A program made the translations under genes and the position numbers. A stretch of DNA of 15,863 nt from a bacterium HR23. Lineage in GTDB: Bacteria; Chloroflexota; Dehalococcoidia; Lucifugimonadales; HRBIN23. The stretch's first letter is position 1. The number at the start of each line of letters is the position of its first letter. Shown one piece after another: positions 1-7,344 of this stretch. Location of the stretch: contig BEHZ01000025.1 in the NCBI GenBank assembly GCA_002923335.1, forward strand, positions 1 to 15,863. Reading direction: 5' to 3'. A model generated the notes under the pieces. It was given only the letters and a program-made list of their open reading frames with translations. It searched no databases and had not been told where the DNA came from.

Positions 1-1
1 G

Positions 2-375
<374 letters not shown>

Positions 376-379
<4 letters not shown>

Positions 380-1179
380 CGCCCCTGGAACTGGGGCTCC
401 CGTTTCTCCAGAAAGGCCTGCACTCCCTCCTTGTGGTCCTCCGTTTGGGAGAGGATGCCCTGCCCATAGGCCTCAAAGAGCAGGTGCTCCTCCAGGCGGG
501 GCGTCTCTATGCCCCTTTGAACGCCCATCTTGATGGCCTCGTGGGAGAGGGGTGGGCCTTTGGCCAGTTCCTGGGCGAGCGCCTTGGCCTCATCCAGCAG
601 GCGGTCGTCGGGCACCACTTTGCTCACCAGGCCCCAGTGCTCCGCCTCGTGAGCCGACACCATCCGCCCTGTATACATCATCTCGTAGGCACGGGAGGGG
701 CCGATGACCCGGGGCAGGAGCCAGGTGCACCCGTAGTCGGGCATAAGGCCCCGGCGCACGAAGATGGCCGAGAAGCGGGCGCTTTCCCCCGCCAGACGGA
801 TATCGCACGCCAGGGCGAGGGAGAGGCCAGCCCCGGCGGCGACCCCATTCACGGCGGCGATGGTGGGGCGAGGGAAGCGGAAGAGGAGGGTGGTGGGCCA
901 ACCCAAAGGACGACGCAGGCGAACCGCTGGCCCCCCGGCCAGGGAGGAGACCGCCTCCCCGCGCACCGCTGCCATGCCTGACACATCCGCCCCGGAGCAG
1001 AAACCCCGCCCCCGACCCGTGAGGATAAGAGCCCGCACTCCCTGGGCACGCATCTCCTCCAAGACCTGTTCCAACTCCCCCTGCATCTCCGGGGTTATAG
1101 CATTGAGGCGGTCGGGACGGTTCAGGGCGACCAGCGCCCAGCCTGCTCCTGTCTCAACCTCTAGGGTGGAGTAGCCCAT
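376..1179 (-). CDS. PaaG-type enoyl-CoA hydratase/isomerase family protein
   Basis: This 267-residue crotonase-fold protein is close to the usual family length. It acts on acyl-CoA thioesters, probably in the cytoplasm. The first oxyanion-hole segment is GFCSGAD (59-65) and the second is NGVAAGAG (111-118). By hand alignment to mitochondrial crotonase, the two hydratase glutamates are absent: S120 and F140 occupy those places. Instead it has GLMPD with D148, matching the catalytic Asp of PaaG, and the tail EGVQAFLEKREPQFQGR closely resembles the PaaG C-terminus. This favours a double-bond or epoxide isomerase over a classical hydratase; the true substrate is unknown. The ATG at 1179 is preceded by AAAGGAGG on the minus strand (1183-1190), which supports this start. 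The gene lies next to a methylmalonyl-CoA mutase component, which fits acyl-CoA degradation. It is divergent from nusA, with a shared promoter region. Confidence 0.88.
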
Positions 1180-1274
1180 GCCCCTCCTTTCGGCAAGGCC
1201 AGGATAACTGCGCCCCCTTCTTCCGTGTCCTCACCGCCCTGGGGCGCTTGGTGATGAGACGAGGCGACGGCGCC

Positions 1275-1303
1275 TTGCAGACGGCTGGCCTGCGTGGTAT
1301 AGT
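1275..1303 (+). promoter_or_regulatory. Candidate sigma70-type promoter of the nusA operon
   Basis: TTGCAG (1275-1280) and TATAGT (1298-1303) are separated by exactly 17 bases, the optimal spacing. Predicted +1 is near 1310, about 60 bases before the nusA start. This is the only strong promoter-like sequence I see for the five genes up to truB. It uses the same TTGCAG -35 as the promoter upstream of the molybdo-hydroxylase operon. Confidence 0.65.
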
Positions 1304-1328
1304 ATAAACGGAAGAGAGTGGGCGTCAA
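1301..1328 (-). promoter_or_regulatory. Candidate sigma70-type promoter for the PaaG-like gene
   Basis: On the minus strand, TTGACG (1328-1323) and TATACT (1306-1301) are separated by 16 bases; each hexamer matches the consensus at five of six positions. Predicted transcription would start near 1294 and give a leader of about 115 bases before the ATG at 1179. The -10 overlaps the -10 of the opposing nusA promoter, and the -35 equals the loop of the nusA leader hairpin. Seen by eye only, with no expression evidence. Confidence 0.5.
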
Positions 1329-1340
1329 CCCACTTTCTTT
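1311..1340 (+). promoter_or_regulatory. Strong hairpin at the 5' end of the nusA leader
   Basis: The arms 1311-1322 and 1329-1340 can form a 12-base-pair stem with two G-U pairs, closed by the six-base loop CGTCAA (1323-1328). The 3' arm is pyrimidine-rich and runs into CTTTCTTTGTT. In RNA form it could act as an intrinsic terminator or attenuator, or as a 5' stabilising structure, since the predicted transcript begins at about the first base of the stem. Hairpins of this general look precede rimP-nusA operons in other bacteria. The strong pairing is directly visible; the function is inferred. Confidence 0.6.
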
Positions 1341-1370
1341 GTTACGAGGGCGCCGAGTGAGGGTGGGAGC

Positions 1371-2852
1371 ATGAAGAGCGACTTCCTGCTAGCAGTAACC
1401 CAACTCTCGGCAGAGCGCAACCTGCCGAGGGAGAAGGTCATCGCGGCTATTGAGGCGGCCCTCGTTGCGGCCTTCCGCAAAGACCCCGCTGTGGAGGGGC
1501 GCAACATCACCGTGCGCCTGAACCCCGTATCGGGCGATGTGAAGGTCTACATCCAGCAAACGGTGGCGGAGAAGGTAACGGACCCCAAGAAGGAGATTTC
1601 CCTTCTGGAAGCCCGAAGTTACAACCCCAGCGCAAAAGTTGGGGATGTGCTGGAGATTGAGACCTCCGCCATCTCCCCCGGGCGTATCCCCGCCCAGACC
1701 TTCAAGCAGGTGCTCCTGCAGCGCCTGCGGGAGGCGGAGCGGGAGCAGATGATCGCCCAATATGCCAGCAAAGTGGGCGAGATTCTCCCCGCACGGGTAG
1801 AGCGCAATGAGATGGGCAACTGGGTCCTCCGCCTGGACAATCTGGCGGAGGCGGTGCTCCCTAAAGAGGAGCAGGTGCCCACCGAGCGCTATTTCCCAGG
1901 GCAGACCTTGCAGGTCTACCTCCTCAAGGTTGGGGGACAGGAGAAGGGGGGCAGGGGCTACGATCTGGTGGTCTCCCGCACTCATCCCGGCCTGCTCAAG
2001 CGCCTCTTTGAGCGGGAGATACCCGAAATTGCCAACGGAACGGTGGAGATTCGGGCCCTTGCCCGGGAACCGGGCTCCCGCTCCAAGGTAGCGGTGGTGG
2101 CACGCCAGGAGCGGGTAGACCCGGTGGGCACTTGCGTGGGTCTGCGGGGCTTCCGCATCCAGAACATCATGAAGGAACTGCAAGGCGAGAAGGTAGATGT
2201 GGTCCAGTGGCACCGGGACCCTGCCATCTTCATCGCCAATGCCCTGAGCCCCGCCCAGGTGCTGAAGGTGGTGCTCCACGAAGGCACCAAGCGGGCCACG
2301 GTGGTGGTGCCCGACAAGCAACTGCTTCCCGCTATAGGCAAGGACGGGCAGAACGCCCGCCTCGCTGCCCGCCTGACCGGCTGGAGCATAGACATCGTGA
2401 GCCTTACCGAGTGGGAGACCCAGCAGGCGGCCCAGCAAGCCCAGGCCGTCGCCCAACCCGTGGAGGAAGCGCCTGCCCCGCCTCCCGCCCCTCCGCCCCC
2501 ACCGGCCCCTGTGGCCCCTGCACCGCCTGCCGCCCCAGCGGAGGTCTCCCTCCCGGTGGCTGCCCAGGCGCCCGAAGTGTCCCCCCCTCAACCCCCCACG
2601 CCTGCCCCGGTGCCTCCTGCGCCGGAGGGCCCTGCCCCAGTGCAGGAGGAAGGGCGGGAGGAGGAGCAAAAAGAGGACATCTGGTCCCTTGCCCGCATCG
2701 CCGTTCAGCCCTCGGGTATTCGCTTCGCCGAGGATGTGCTCCCCAAGCGGGAGGGAGAGCGAGAGGGGCGGGGCAAGGAGCGGAAAGGGAAGAAAGGGAA
2801 GCGCATCCGCTTCACGGAAGAGGTGGAAGAGGAGGAACTGGAGGGGCTGTAG
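1371..2852 (+). CDS. nusA: Transcription termination/antitermination factor NusA
   Basis: NusA binds RNA polymerase and nascent RNA and modulates pausing, termination and antitermination. In order: N-terminal RNA polymerase-binding domain (about 1-125), S1 domain (about 132-205), KH1 with GLRG at 257-260 in DPVGTCVGLRG, and KH2 with GKDG at 323-326 in AIGKDGQNARLAARLTGW. The conserved core ends near residue 350. A Pro/Ala-rich linker follows (about 365-425), then a charged tail of alternating acidic and basic stretches to residue 493. That tail carries IRFAEDV (450-456) and IRFTEEV (479-485), a degenerate duplication separated by a Lys/Arg/Gly-rich stretch. I see no AR-type acidic repeats as in E. 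coli. The ATG has a GAGGG ribosome binding site at 1359-1363. It opens the operon without the usual rimP ahead of it. The next gene begins 3 bases after its stop. Confidence 0.97.
   Translation: MKSDFLLAVTQLSAERNLPREKVIAAIEAALVAAFRKDPAVEGRNITVRLNPVSGDVKVYIQQTVAEKVTDPKKEISLLEARSYNPSAKVGDVLEIETSAISPGRIPAQTFKQVLLQRLREAEREQMIAQYASKVGEILPARVERNEMGNWVLRLDNLAEAVLPKEEQVPTERYFPGQTLQVYLLKVGGQEKGGRGYDLVVSRTHPGLLKRLFEREIPEIANGTVEIRALAREPGSRSKVAVVARQERVDPVGTCVGLRGFRIQNIMKELQGEKVDVVQWHRDPAIFIANALSPAQVLKVVLHEGTKRATVVVPDKQLLPAIGKDGQNARLAARLTGWSIDIVSLTEWETQQAAQQAQAVAQPVEEAPAPPPAPPPPPAPVAPAPPAAPAEVSLPVAAQAPEVSPPQPPTPAPVPPAPEGPAPVQEEGREEEQKEDIWSLARIAVQPSGIRFAEDVLPKREGEREGRGKERKGKKGKRIRFTEEVEEEELEGL
2718..2825 (+). 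repeat. Duplicated IRF[AT]E[DE]V motif in the NusA tail
   Basis: The codons at 2718-2738 and 2805-2825 encode IRFAEDV and IRFTEEV. The DNA copies differ at several third positions, so selection on the peptide or an old duplication is more likely than a recent DNA duplication. The region between them is rich in Lys, Arg, Gly and Glu. Confidence 0.7.
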
Positions 2853-2855
2853 AGT

Positions 2856-3170
2856 ATGGGCCGAAAGGGCATCCCTGGTCAGCGTCATATCCCCCAGCGC
2901 ACCTGTGCCGGGTGCGGGGCCAAGCGCCCCAAAAGGGAGATGGTGCGTATTGTCCGCCTGGCCAATGGGGAGGTGGCAGTAGACACCACAGGCAAGCGCC
3001 CCGGGCGGGGCACCTACCTGTGTCCCGTCCTCTCCTGCTGGGAAACCGCTCTCAAGAGGGGGCGTTTGGACCACGCCCTGCGGGGTCCCCTTTCTTCCCA
3101 AGACCGGGACGCCCTGCGAGCCTATGCGCTAGCCCATCTCTCGCCGCGCCCCGAAGCAAAGGAGGCCTAG
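2856..3170 (+). CDS. ylxR: YlxR/RnpM family RNA-binding protein (DUF448)
   Basis: The 104-residue protein has the full YlxR pattern: RTCAGC near the N-terminus (16-20), KREMVRIVR (26-34), a VDTTGK strand, PGRG (49-52) and TYLC (53-56). C17/C20 and C56/C61 form two Cys pairs, as in many members, and could hold a metal; this is not shown here. In Firmicutes the family binds RNA, and RnpM has been reported to modulate RNase P. It sits in the conserved place between nusA and infB. The ATG begins 3 bases after the nusA stop, with GGAGGGG (2840-2846) upstream inside the end of nusA, so translation is probably coupled. Confidence 0.93.
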   Translation: MGRKGIPGQRHIPQRTCAGCGAKRPKREMVRIVRLANGEVAVDTTGKRPGRGTYLCPVLSCWETALKRGRLDHALRGPLSSQDRDALRAYALAHLSPRPEAKEA

Positions 3171-3171
3171 C

Positions 3172-4992
3172 ATGACTGCACCTCAACGGGCGTCTCCCCC
3201 TGCCCCCGGTGTTTCTTCTCAACGGTCCAAGACCCTTGACCTGCCCCCGGTTGTTACCGTGCGCCAACTGGCCGAGGCTCTGGGGGTAAGCCCTATTGAT
3301 GTGATCAAGCAATTGATGCGTAACGGGGTCATGGCGACCATCAACCAGGCGGTGGATTTTGATACGGCCGCCATCGTGGCCAGCGACTTCGGCTTTGAGG
3401 CCCGTAAGAAAGAGGAGCCTGTCCGCAACCTGGAGCAAATCCTGAAGCAACTGGCCCCCGAGCGGGAGGACCCTTCCCTTTTGCGTGCCCGCCCGCCTGT
3501 GATTACCATCTTGGGCCATGTGGACCACGGCAAGACCACCCTCCTGGACGCCATCCGCCAGACTAATGTGGCGGCCCAAGAAGTGGGGGGCATCACCCAG
3601 CATATTGGCGCCTACCAGGTGGAATACCAGGGGAAGAAACTCACCTTCCTGGACACCCCCGGCCACGAAGCCTTCACCGCGATGCGTGCCCGAGGTGCCC
3701 AGGTAACCGATATCGCCGTGCTGGTGGTGGCCGCCGACGACGGCGTGATGCCCCAAACGGTAGAGGCCCTCAACCACGCCCGTGCCGCCAATGTCCCCAT
3801 CGTCGTGGCTATCAACAAGATCGATAAGCCTGGCGCCGATGTGGAGCGGGTGAAGCGCCAGCTGGCCGAACTGGGCCTCATCCCGGAGGAGTGGGGTGGG
3901 GAGACCATTATGGTGCCTCTCTCCGCCAAGCAGAGGATAGGCATCAACGACCTGCTTGATACCCTCCTGCTGGTAGCCGAGATGCGGGAACTGAAGGCCA
4001 ACCCCGACCGCCCCGCCGTGGGGGTGGTGATAGAGGCCAAAGTGGACAAGAGCAAGGGCCCCGTCGCCACCGTCCTCGTCCAGACCGGCACCTTGCAGGT
4101 GGGGGACAATGTGGTGGTGGGCGACACCTGGGGACGGGTGAAGGCCCTTATCACCGACACGGGTCGGCGCACCCGCAAGGCCGAGCCCTCTATGCCGGTG
4201 GAGGTGCTGGGGCTGGATGCTCTGCCCCAGGCAGGGGATACCCTCATCGCCGTGCCCGACGAGAAGACCGCCAAAGAGGTGGTTGAGGCGCGCCAGCGTC
4301 AACTGGCTGCCCAGAAGGCCCTAGCCCGCCCCCTTACCCTGGAGGACCTTACCCGGCAGATACAGGCCGGCGAGGTGAAGGAACTCCCCCTTATCCTCAA
4401 GTGCGATGTGCAGGGGAGCGTGGAAGCGGTGAAGACCGCCCTGAGCAAGGTAGAGTCCGAGAAAGCCAAAATCACGTTTGTCCACAGCATGGCGGGAAGT
4501 ATTACGGAAAGCGATGTGCTGTTGGCCCTCGCCTCTCGTGCCATTATCATCGGCTTCAATACCCGTGTGGAGCCCGGCGCCCGCCGTCTGGCCGATAAGG
4601 AGGGGGTGCAAATCCGCACCTACGACATCATCTACACGCTCACCGAGGATGTCCGCCGCGCCCTGGTGGGCCTCACCCTGCCCGAAGAGAGGGAGGTGAT
4701 AGAAGGCCATGCCCAGGTGAAGGCGGTCTTCCCCGTGGGTAAGAGGGGCAAGGTGGCTGGGTGCCTGGTGACCGATGGGAAGGTGGTGCGGGGGGCCGGG
4801 GTGCGTGTCCTGCGGGGGGGCAAGGTGGTCTTTGAGGGGCAGGTCACCAGCCTGCGCCGGGTGAAAGAGGATGTGCGGGAGGTGCTCCAGGGCTTTGAGT
4901 GTGGGGTGGGGATAGAAGGCTTTGTGGACTTCCAGGAGGGGGACATCCTGGAAGTCTTCCGCACAGAGCGGGTGAAGCCTCCCACGCCCTAA
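3172..4992 (+). CDS. infB: Translation initiation factor IF-2, short form
   Basis: IF-2 is the GTPase that brings initiator tRNA to the small ribosomal subunit and promotes subunit joining. All GTPase motifs are visible: GHVDHGKT (115-122), DTPGH (161-165), NKID (215-218) and SAK (251-253). They are followed by the beta-barrel domain 2, domain 3, and the C-terminal barrel that binds formyl-Met-tRNA. One IF2_N-type module is visible near residues 27-75 (VTVRQLAEALGVSPIDVIKQ). At 606 residues it lacks the long extra N-terminal repeats of enterobacterial IF-2, but the core is complete. The ATG is 1 base after the ylxR stop, with a strong AAAGGAGG (3158-3165), so it is co-translated with its neighbours. 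Confidence 0.98.
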   Translation: MTAPQRASPPAPGVSSQRSKTLDLPPVVTVRQLAEALGVSPIDVIKQLMRNGVMATINQAVDFDTAAIVASDFGFEARKKEEPVRNLEQILKQLAPEREDPSLLRARPPVITILGHVDHGKTTLLDAIRQTNVAAQEVGGITQHIGAYQVEYQGKKLTFLDTPGHEAFTAMRARGAQVTDIAVLVVAADDGVMPQTVEALNHARAANVPIVVAINKIDKPGADVERVKRQLAELGLIPEEWGGETIMVPLSAKQRIGINDLLDTLLLVAEMRELKANPDRPAVGVVIEAKVDKSKGPVATVLVQTGTLQVGDNVVVGDTWGRVKALITDTGRRTRKAEPSMPVEVLGLDALPQAGDTLIAVPDEKTAKEVVEARQRQLAAQKALARPLTLEDLTRQIQAGEVKELPLILKCDVQGSVEAVKTALSKVESEKAKITFVHSMAGSITESDVLLALASRAIIIGFNTRVEPGARRLADKEGVQIRTYDIIYTLTEDVRRALVGLTLPEEREVIEGHAQVKAVFPVGKRGKVAGCLVTDGKVVRGAGVRVLRGGKVVFEGQVTSLRRVKEDVREVLQGFECGVGIEGFVDFQEGDILEVFRTERVKPPTP

Positions 4993-5009
4993 CCCCCAGG
5001 AGAGACGCT

Positions 5010-5378
5010 ATGAGCCGGCGATTGGACCGCCTCAACGACCTTTTGCGGGAGGAGGTGAGCGCCCTTCTCCGGGAGGTGAAAGACCCCCGTCTGGTGGGCC
5101 TGGTTACCATAACCCGTGTGGAGGTGTCGGAGGATTTGGCCCACGCACGGGTCTTCTTCAGCGTCCTGGGCACGGAAGAGGAGCGCCAGTCTACAGCCCA
5201 GGCGCTGGCTTCGGCGGCCGGCTTCCTGCGCCGTGAACTGGCGCACCGCCTCACCCTGCGCCGAATCCCCGAACTCCACTTTGTGCCCGATGTCTCCATG
5301 GAACGGGCGGGTCGGGTGCTGGACATCATGCGCCAACTGGCCAGGGAGCGCCATACGCCCGCAGGAGAGTCGCCTTGA
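5010..5378 (+). CDS. rbfA: 30S ribosome-binding factor RbfA
   Basis: The 122-residue protein begins MSRRLDRLNDLLREEVSALL and has the family's single KH-like domain, including DPRL (25-28), VTITRVEVS, the strand ARVFFSVLG, and AAGFLRREL (69-77) around the helical kink. RbfA assists late maturation of 16S rRNA and the small subunit, including during cold shock. The open frame extends upstream to a GTG at 4899, but that part lies inside infB in another frame. The ATG at 5010, with AGGAGA at 4998-5003, gives the normal family length and N-terminus. It begins 17 bases after infB ends and overlaps the truB start by 4 bases. Confidence 0.95.
   Translation: MSRRLDRLNDLLREEVSALLREVKDPRLVGLVTITRVEVSEDLAHARVFFSVLGTEEERQSTAQALASAAGFLRRELAHRLTLRRIPELHFVPDVSMERAGRVLDIMRQLARERHTPAGESP
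5363..5377 (+). promoter_or_regulatory. Ribosome binding site and TTG start of truB
   Basis: AGGAG (5363-5367) sits 7 bases before TTG 5375-5377. The rbfA stop TGA (5376-5378) overlaps the start codon in a TTGA arrangement. This decides the truB start and suggests translational coupling of rbfA and truB. Confidence 0.7.
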
Positions 5379-6313
5379 CAGTCCACGGTATCCTGAACCT
5401 GCTGAAGCCCCGGGGGATGACCTCTATGGACGCCGTGCGCCGGGTGAAGCGTCTCACCCGGGAGCGTTCCGTGGGGCACGGGGGCACCCTGGATCCTCTG
5501 GCCACCGGCGTCCTTCCCATCCTCTTCGGTCAGGCCTCCCGGATGATGGACATCATCATAGAGGGGCGCAAGGTATATCGGGGGGTGGTGCGCCTCGGCC
5601 TCACCACCGATACCTACGATGTGGCGGGCAAGGTGCTCGCCACCGCCGACCCCTCCGGGGTAACCCGTGAACAGGTGGAGGGGGTCCTGCAGCGCTTTAT
5701 CGGCCTCATCACCCAGGTGCCCCCGGCCTACAGCGCCCTGAAAATGGAGGGGGAACGCCTTTACGAGCGTGCCCGCCGAGGGGAACCCGTCCAGCCCAAG
5801 CCCCGCCGGGTGCGCATCTTCCGCCTGGAGGTCCTGGAGTGGGAGCCTCCCACCTTCACTCTGGAGATTGAGTGTGGGCGGGGTGTTTACATTCGCTCCC
5901 TGGCCCACGACATCGGGCAGGCCCTGGGGTCTGGGGCCGTCCTGCAGTCGCTGGAGCGCCTGAGGGCCGGCCCTTTCCGCTGGGAGGAGGCGGTTACCCT
6001 GGATGCCTTCGCTCAGGCGGTGGCCGACGGCACCTGGCGGGGCCTTCTCTACCCCCCGGACTATGTGGTGCGCCACCTCAAGGCGGCCATCCTGGGACCG
6101 TTGACGAGTCGCATGGTCGGCCAGGGGCAGGATATCCCTTTGGGACGGCGGGGCCTCCTCCTGGCCCAGCACGGGGAGGTGTGCCGTCTCTATTCGGCCG
6201 AGGGAGGCTTCCTGGGGCTGGCCCGCTACGACAGTGGCAAAGGCCGCTGGCATCCCGAGAAGGTGTTCGCCCTCCCTGCCGAAGAGGATGCCCCTTTACC
6301 CTTGCGCCAGTAG
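5375..6313 (+). CDS. truB: tRNA pseudouridine(55) synthase TruB
   Basis: TruB converts U55 in the T-arm of tRNAs to pseudouridine and also acts as a tRNA chaperone. The catalytic motif is GHGGTLDPLATGVLP (34-48), with the nucleophile D40; the family more often has GHTGTLDP, so position 36 is Gly rather than Thr. The N-terminal GILNLLKPRGMTS and the RNA-contact region around RGVYIRSLAHDIG are typical. The end (about 230-300) looks like the PUA-type domain. At 312 residues the length is normal. It starts with TTG, coupled to rbfA. Its last 18 bases overlap the end of the convergent reductase gene, with no terminator seen. It is the last gene of the operon. Confidence 0.96.
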   Translation: MTVHGILNLLKPRGMTSMDAVRRVKRLTRERSVGHGGTLDPLATGVLPILFGQASRMMDIIIEGRKVYRGVVRLGLTTDTYDVAGKVLATADPSGVTREQVEGVLQRFIGLITQVPPAYSALKMEGERLYERARRGEPVQPKPRRVRIFRLEVLEWEPPTFTLEIECGRGVYIRSLAHDIGQALGSGAVLQSLERLRAGPFRWEEAVTLDAFAQAVADGTWRGLLYPPDYVVRHLKAAILGPLTSRMVGQGQDIPLGRRGLLLAQHGEVCRLYSAEGGFLGLARYDSGKGRWHPEKVFALPAEEDAPLPLRQ

Positions 6314-7327
6314 CGCCCTCAGGGGAGCGATGTTTTCCAAGGCGGGCTTGCGCTTCCCCGCCTCTACCTCTTTCACAATGGGGACGATGGCGCTGTTGAA
6401 GGGGGTAGGCACCCCCACTTGGGCGCCCAGGCGGGCCACCAGCCCGTTCAGGTAGTCTATCTCCGTCTTACGGCCTTTCAGGATGTCCTGGAGGAGGGAG
6501 GGCCGTCCCTCCCTGGAGCGCTGGGCGTCCTCCATGAGGCGCAGTTCCACCTCCTCCAGGCCCTTGCCTTGCGCCGCGTCCTTCATAGCCTGGGGCGGGA
6601 TGCTCCCAATAGGCTCAATCTGGTATCCCAGGGCCTCCCCTACTTGCACCACCTCCGCCGCAATGCGGATGGCGATGCGCCGGGTCTCGGCGTGCTGACG
6701 GGCGGCGGCGGAGCCCAGGCCAGTGATGCCAGCGATGGGGTTGGCCATGCAGTTGATGGCCAGTTTGGCCCACCGCTCTCCCCACAGGTTAGTGGTGATA
6801 ACGGTTTTCGCAGCGCTGGAGAGCATCTCCGCCAGGCGTTGAATGCGGGGGGTAATGCGCCCGTGCACCTCCCCCACCCGGTAGCCGATGCGCTCCGGGT
6901 CGTCGGTGCGCTGAACATGCCCCGGCTCATACATCCCGGCGCCCACCGTTACCACGATGCCCACGGTGCGCCCCCACCCCACCACCTGGGCGATGCGCTC
7001 CTCGTTGATGCTGTTCTGGGCCGACGCCACAAAGCCTTCGGGCTTGAGGTAAGGTTCTAGCAGGGTGCATGCCCAGGCGGTGTCGTAGGACTTCACGGCG
7101 AGAATGGCTATATCAAAAGGCTCTTGCTTCTGCAGTTCGTGGATATGGATAGCCTTCACCGGGACACGATACTCGCCGTTGAGGGTTGTGATACGCAGGC
7201 CATTGCGCTTCATGGTCTCCACGTGCTCCGGCCACTGGTCCACCAGGGTAACATCGTAGCCGGCACGGGTAAGCATCCCCCCCAGGTAGCCACCAATGGC
7301 TCCGGCACCCACCACAGCGATGCGCAT
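6296..7327 (-). CDS. Ketopantoate reductase-like (ApbA/PanE family) NADP-dependent oxidoreductase
   Basis: The 343-residue protein has an N-terminal Rossmann domain with GAGAIGG (7-13) and a C-terminal helical domain. Key residues of PanE are retained: K188 with N192 and N196 in WAKLAINCMANPIAG, matching the Lys/Asn/Asn set, and E289 in RKTEIDYLNG, matching the substrate-binding Glu. PanE reduces 2-dehydropantoate to pantoate with NADPH, but the family contains many paralogues with other 2-oxoacid-like substrates. No pantothenate gene is nearby. It is the last gene behind a molybdo-hydroxylase, so a catabolic or maturation role is possible. The ATG at 7327 has AAAGGAGG (7331-7338) upstream. 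The open frame runs on to 7588, but that part is in another frame over the DUF4389 gene and has no Rossmann similarity. Confidence 0.85.
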   Translation of the reverse strand: MRIAVVGAGAIGGYLGGMLTRAGYDVTLVDQWPEHVETMKRNGLRITTLNGEYRVPVKAIHIHELQKQEPFDIAILAVKSYDTAWACTLLEPYLKPEGFVASAQNSINEERIAQVVGWGRTVGIVVTVGAGMYEPGHVQRTDDPERIGYRVGEVHGRITPRIQRLAEMLSSAAKTVITTNLWGERWAKLAINCMANPIAGITGLGSAAARQHAETRRIAIRIAAEVVQVGEALGYQIEPIGSIPPQAMKDAAQGKGLEEVELRLMEDAQRSREGRPSLLQDILKGRKTEIDYLNGLVARLGAQVGVPTPFNSAIVPIVKEVEAGKRKPALENIAPLRALLAQG

Positions 7328-7344
7328 ATGCCTCCTTTCTCGTC

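Noticed and set aside
1389..3101. A 570-codon minus-strand frame over nusA and ylxR
   Set aside because: It has no recognisable domain, and the sense strand holds conserved nusA and ylxR. The low number of stops follows from base composition.
2132..3175. A 347-codon plus-strand frame overlapping nusA and ylxR in another frame
   Set aside because: The Gly/Pro/Arg-rich composition and exact overlap with known genes mark it as a shadow frame.
4844..6253. A 469-codon minus-strand frame over the end of infB, rbfA and truB
   Set aside because: It spans three conserved genes in antisense and has no recognisable motif.
6296..7327. Firm assignment as panE of pantothenate synthesis
   Set aside because: The key residues are present, but the family has many paralogues and no pantothenate gene is nearby.
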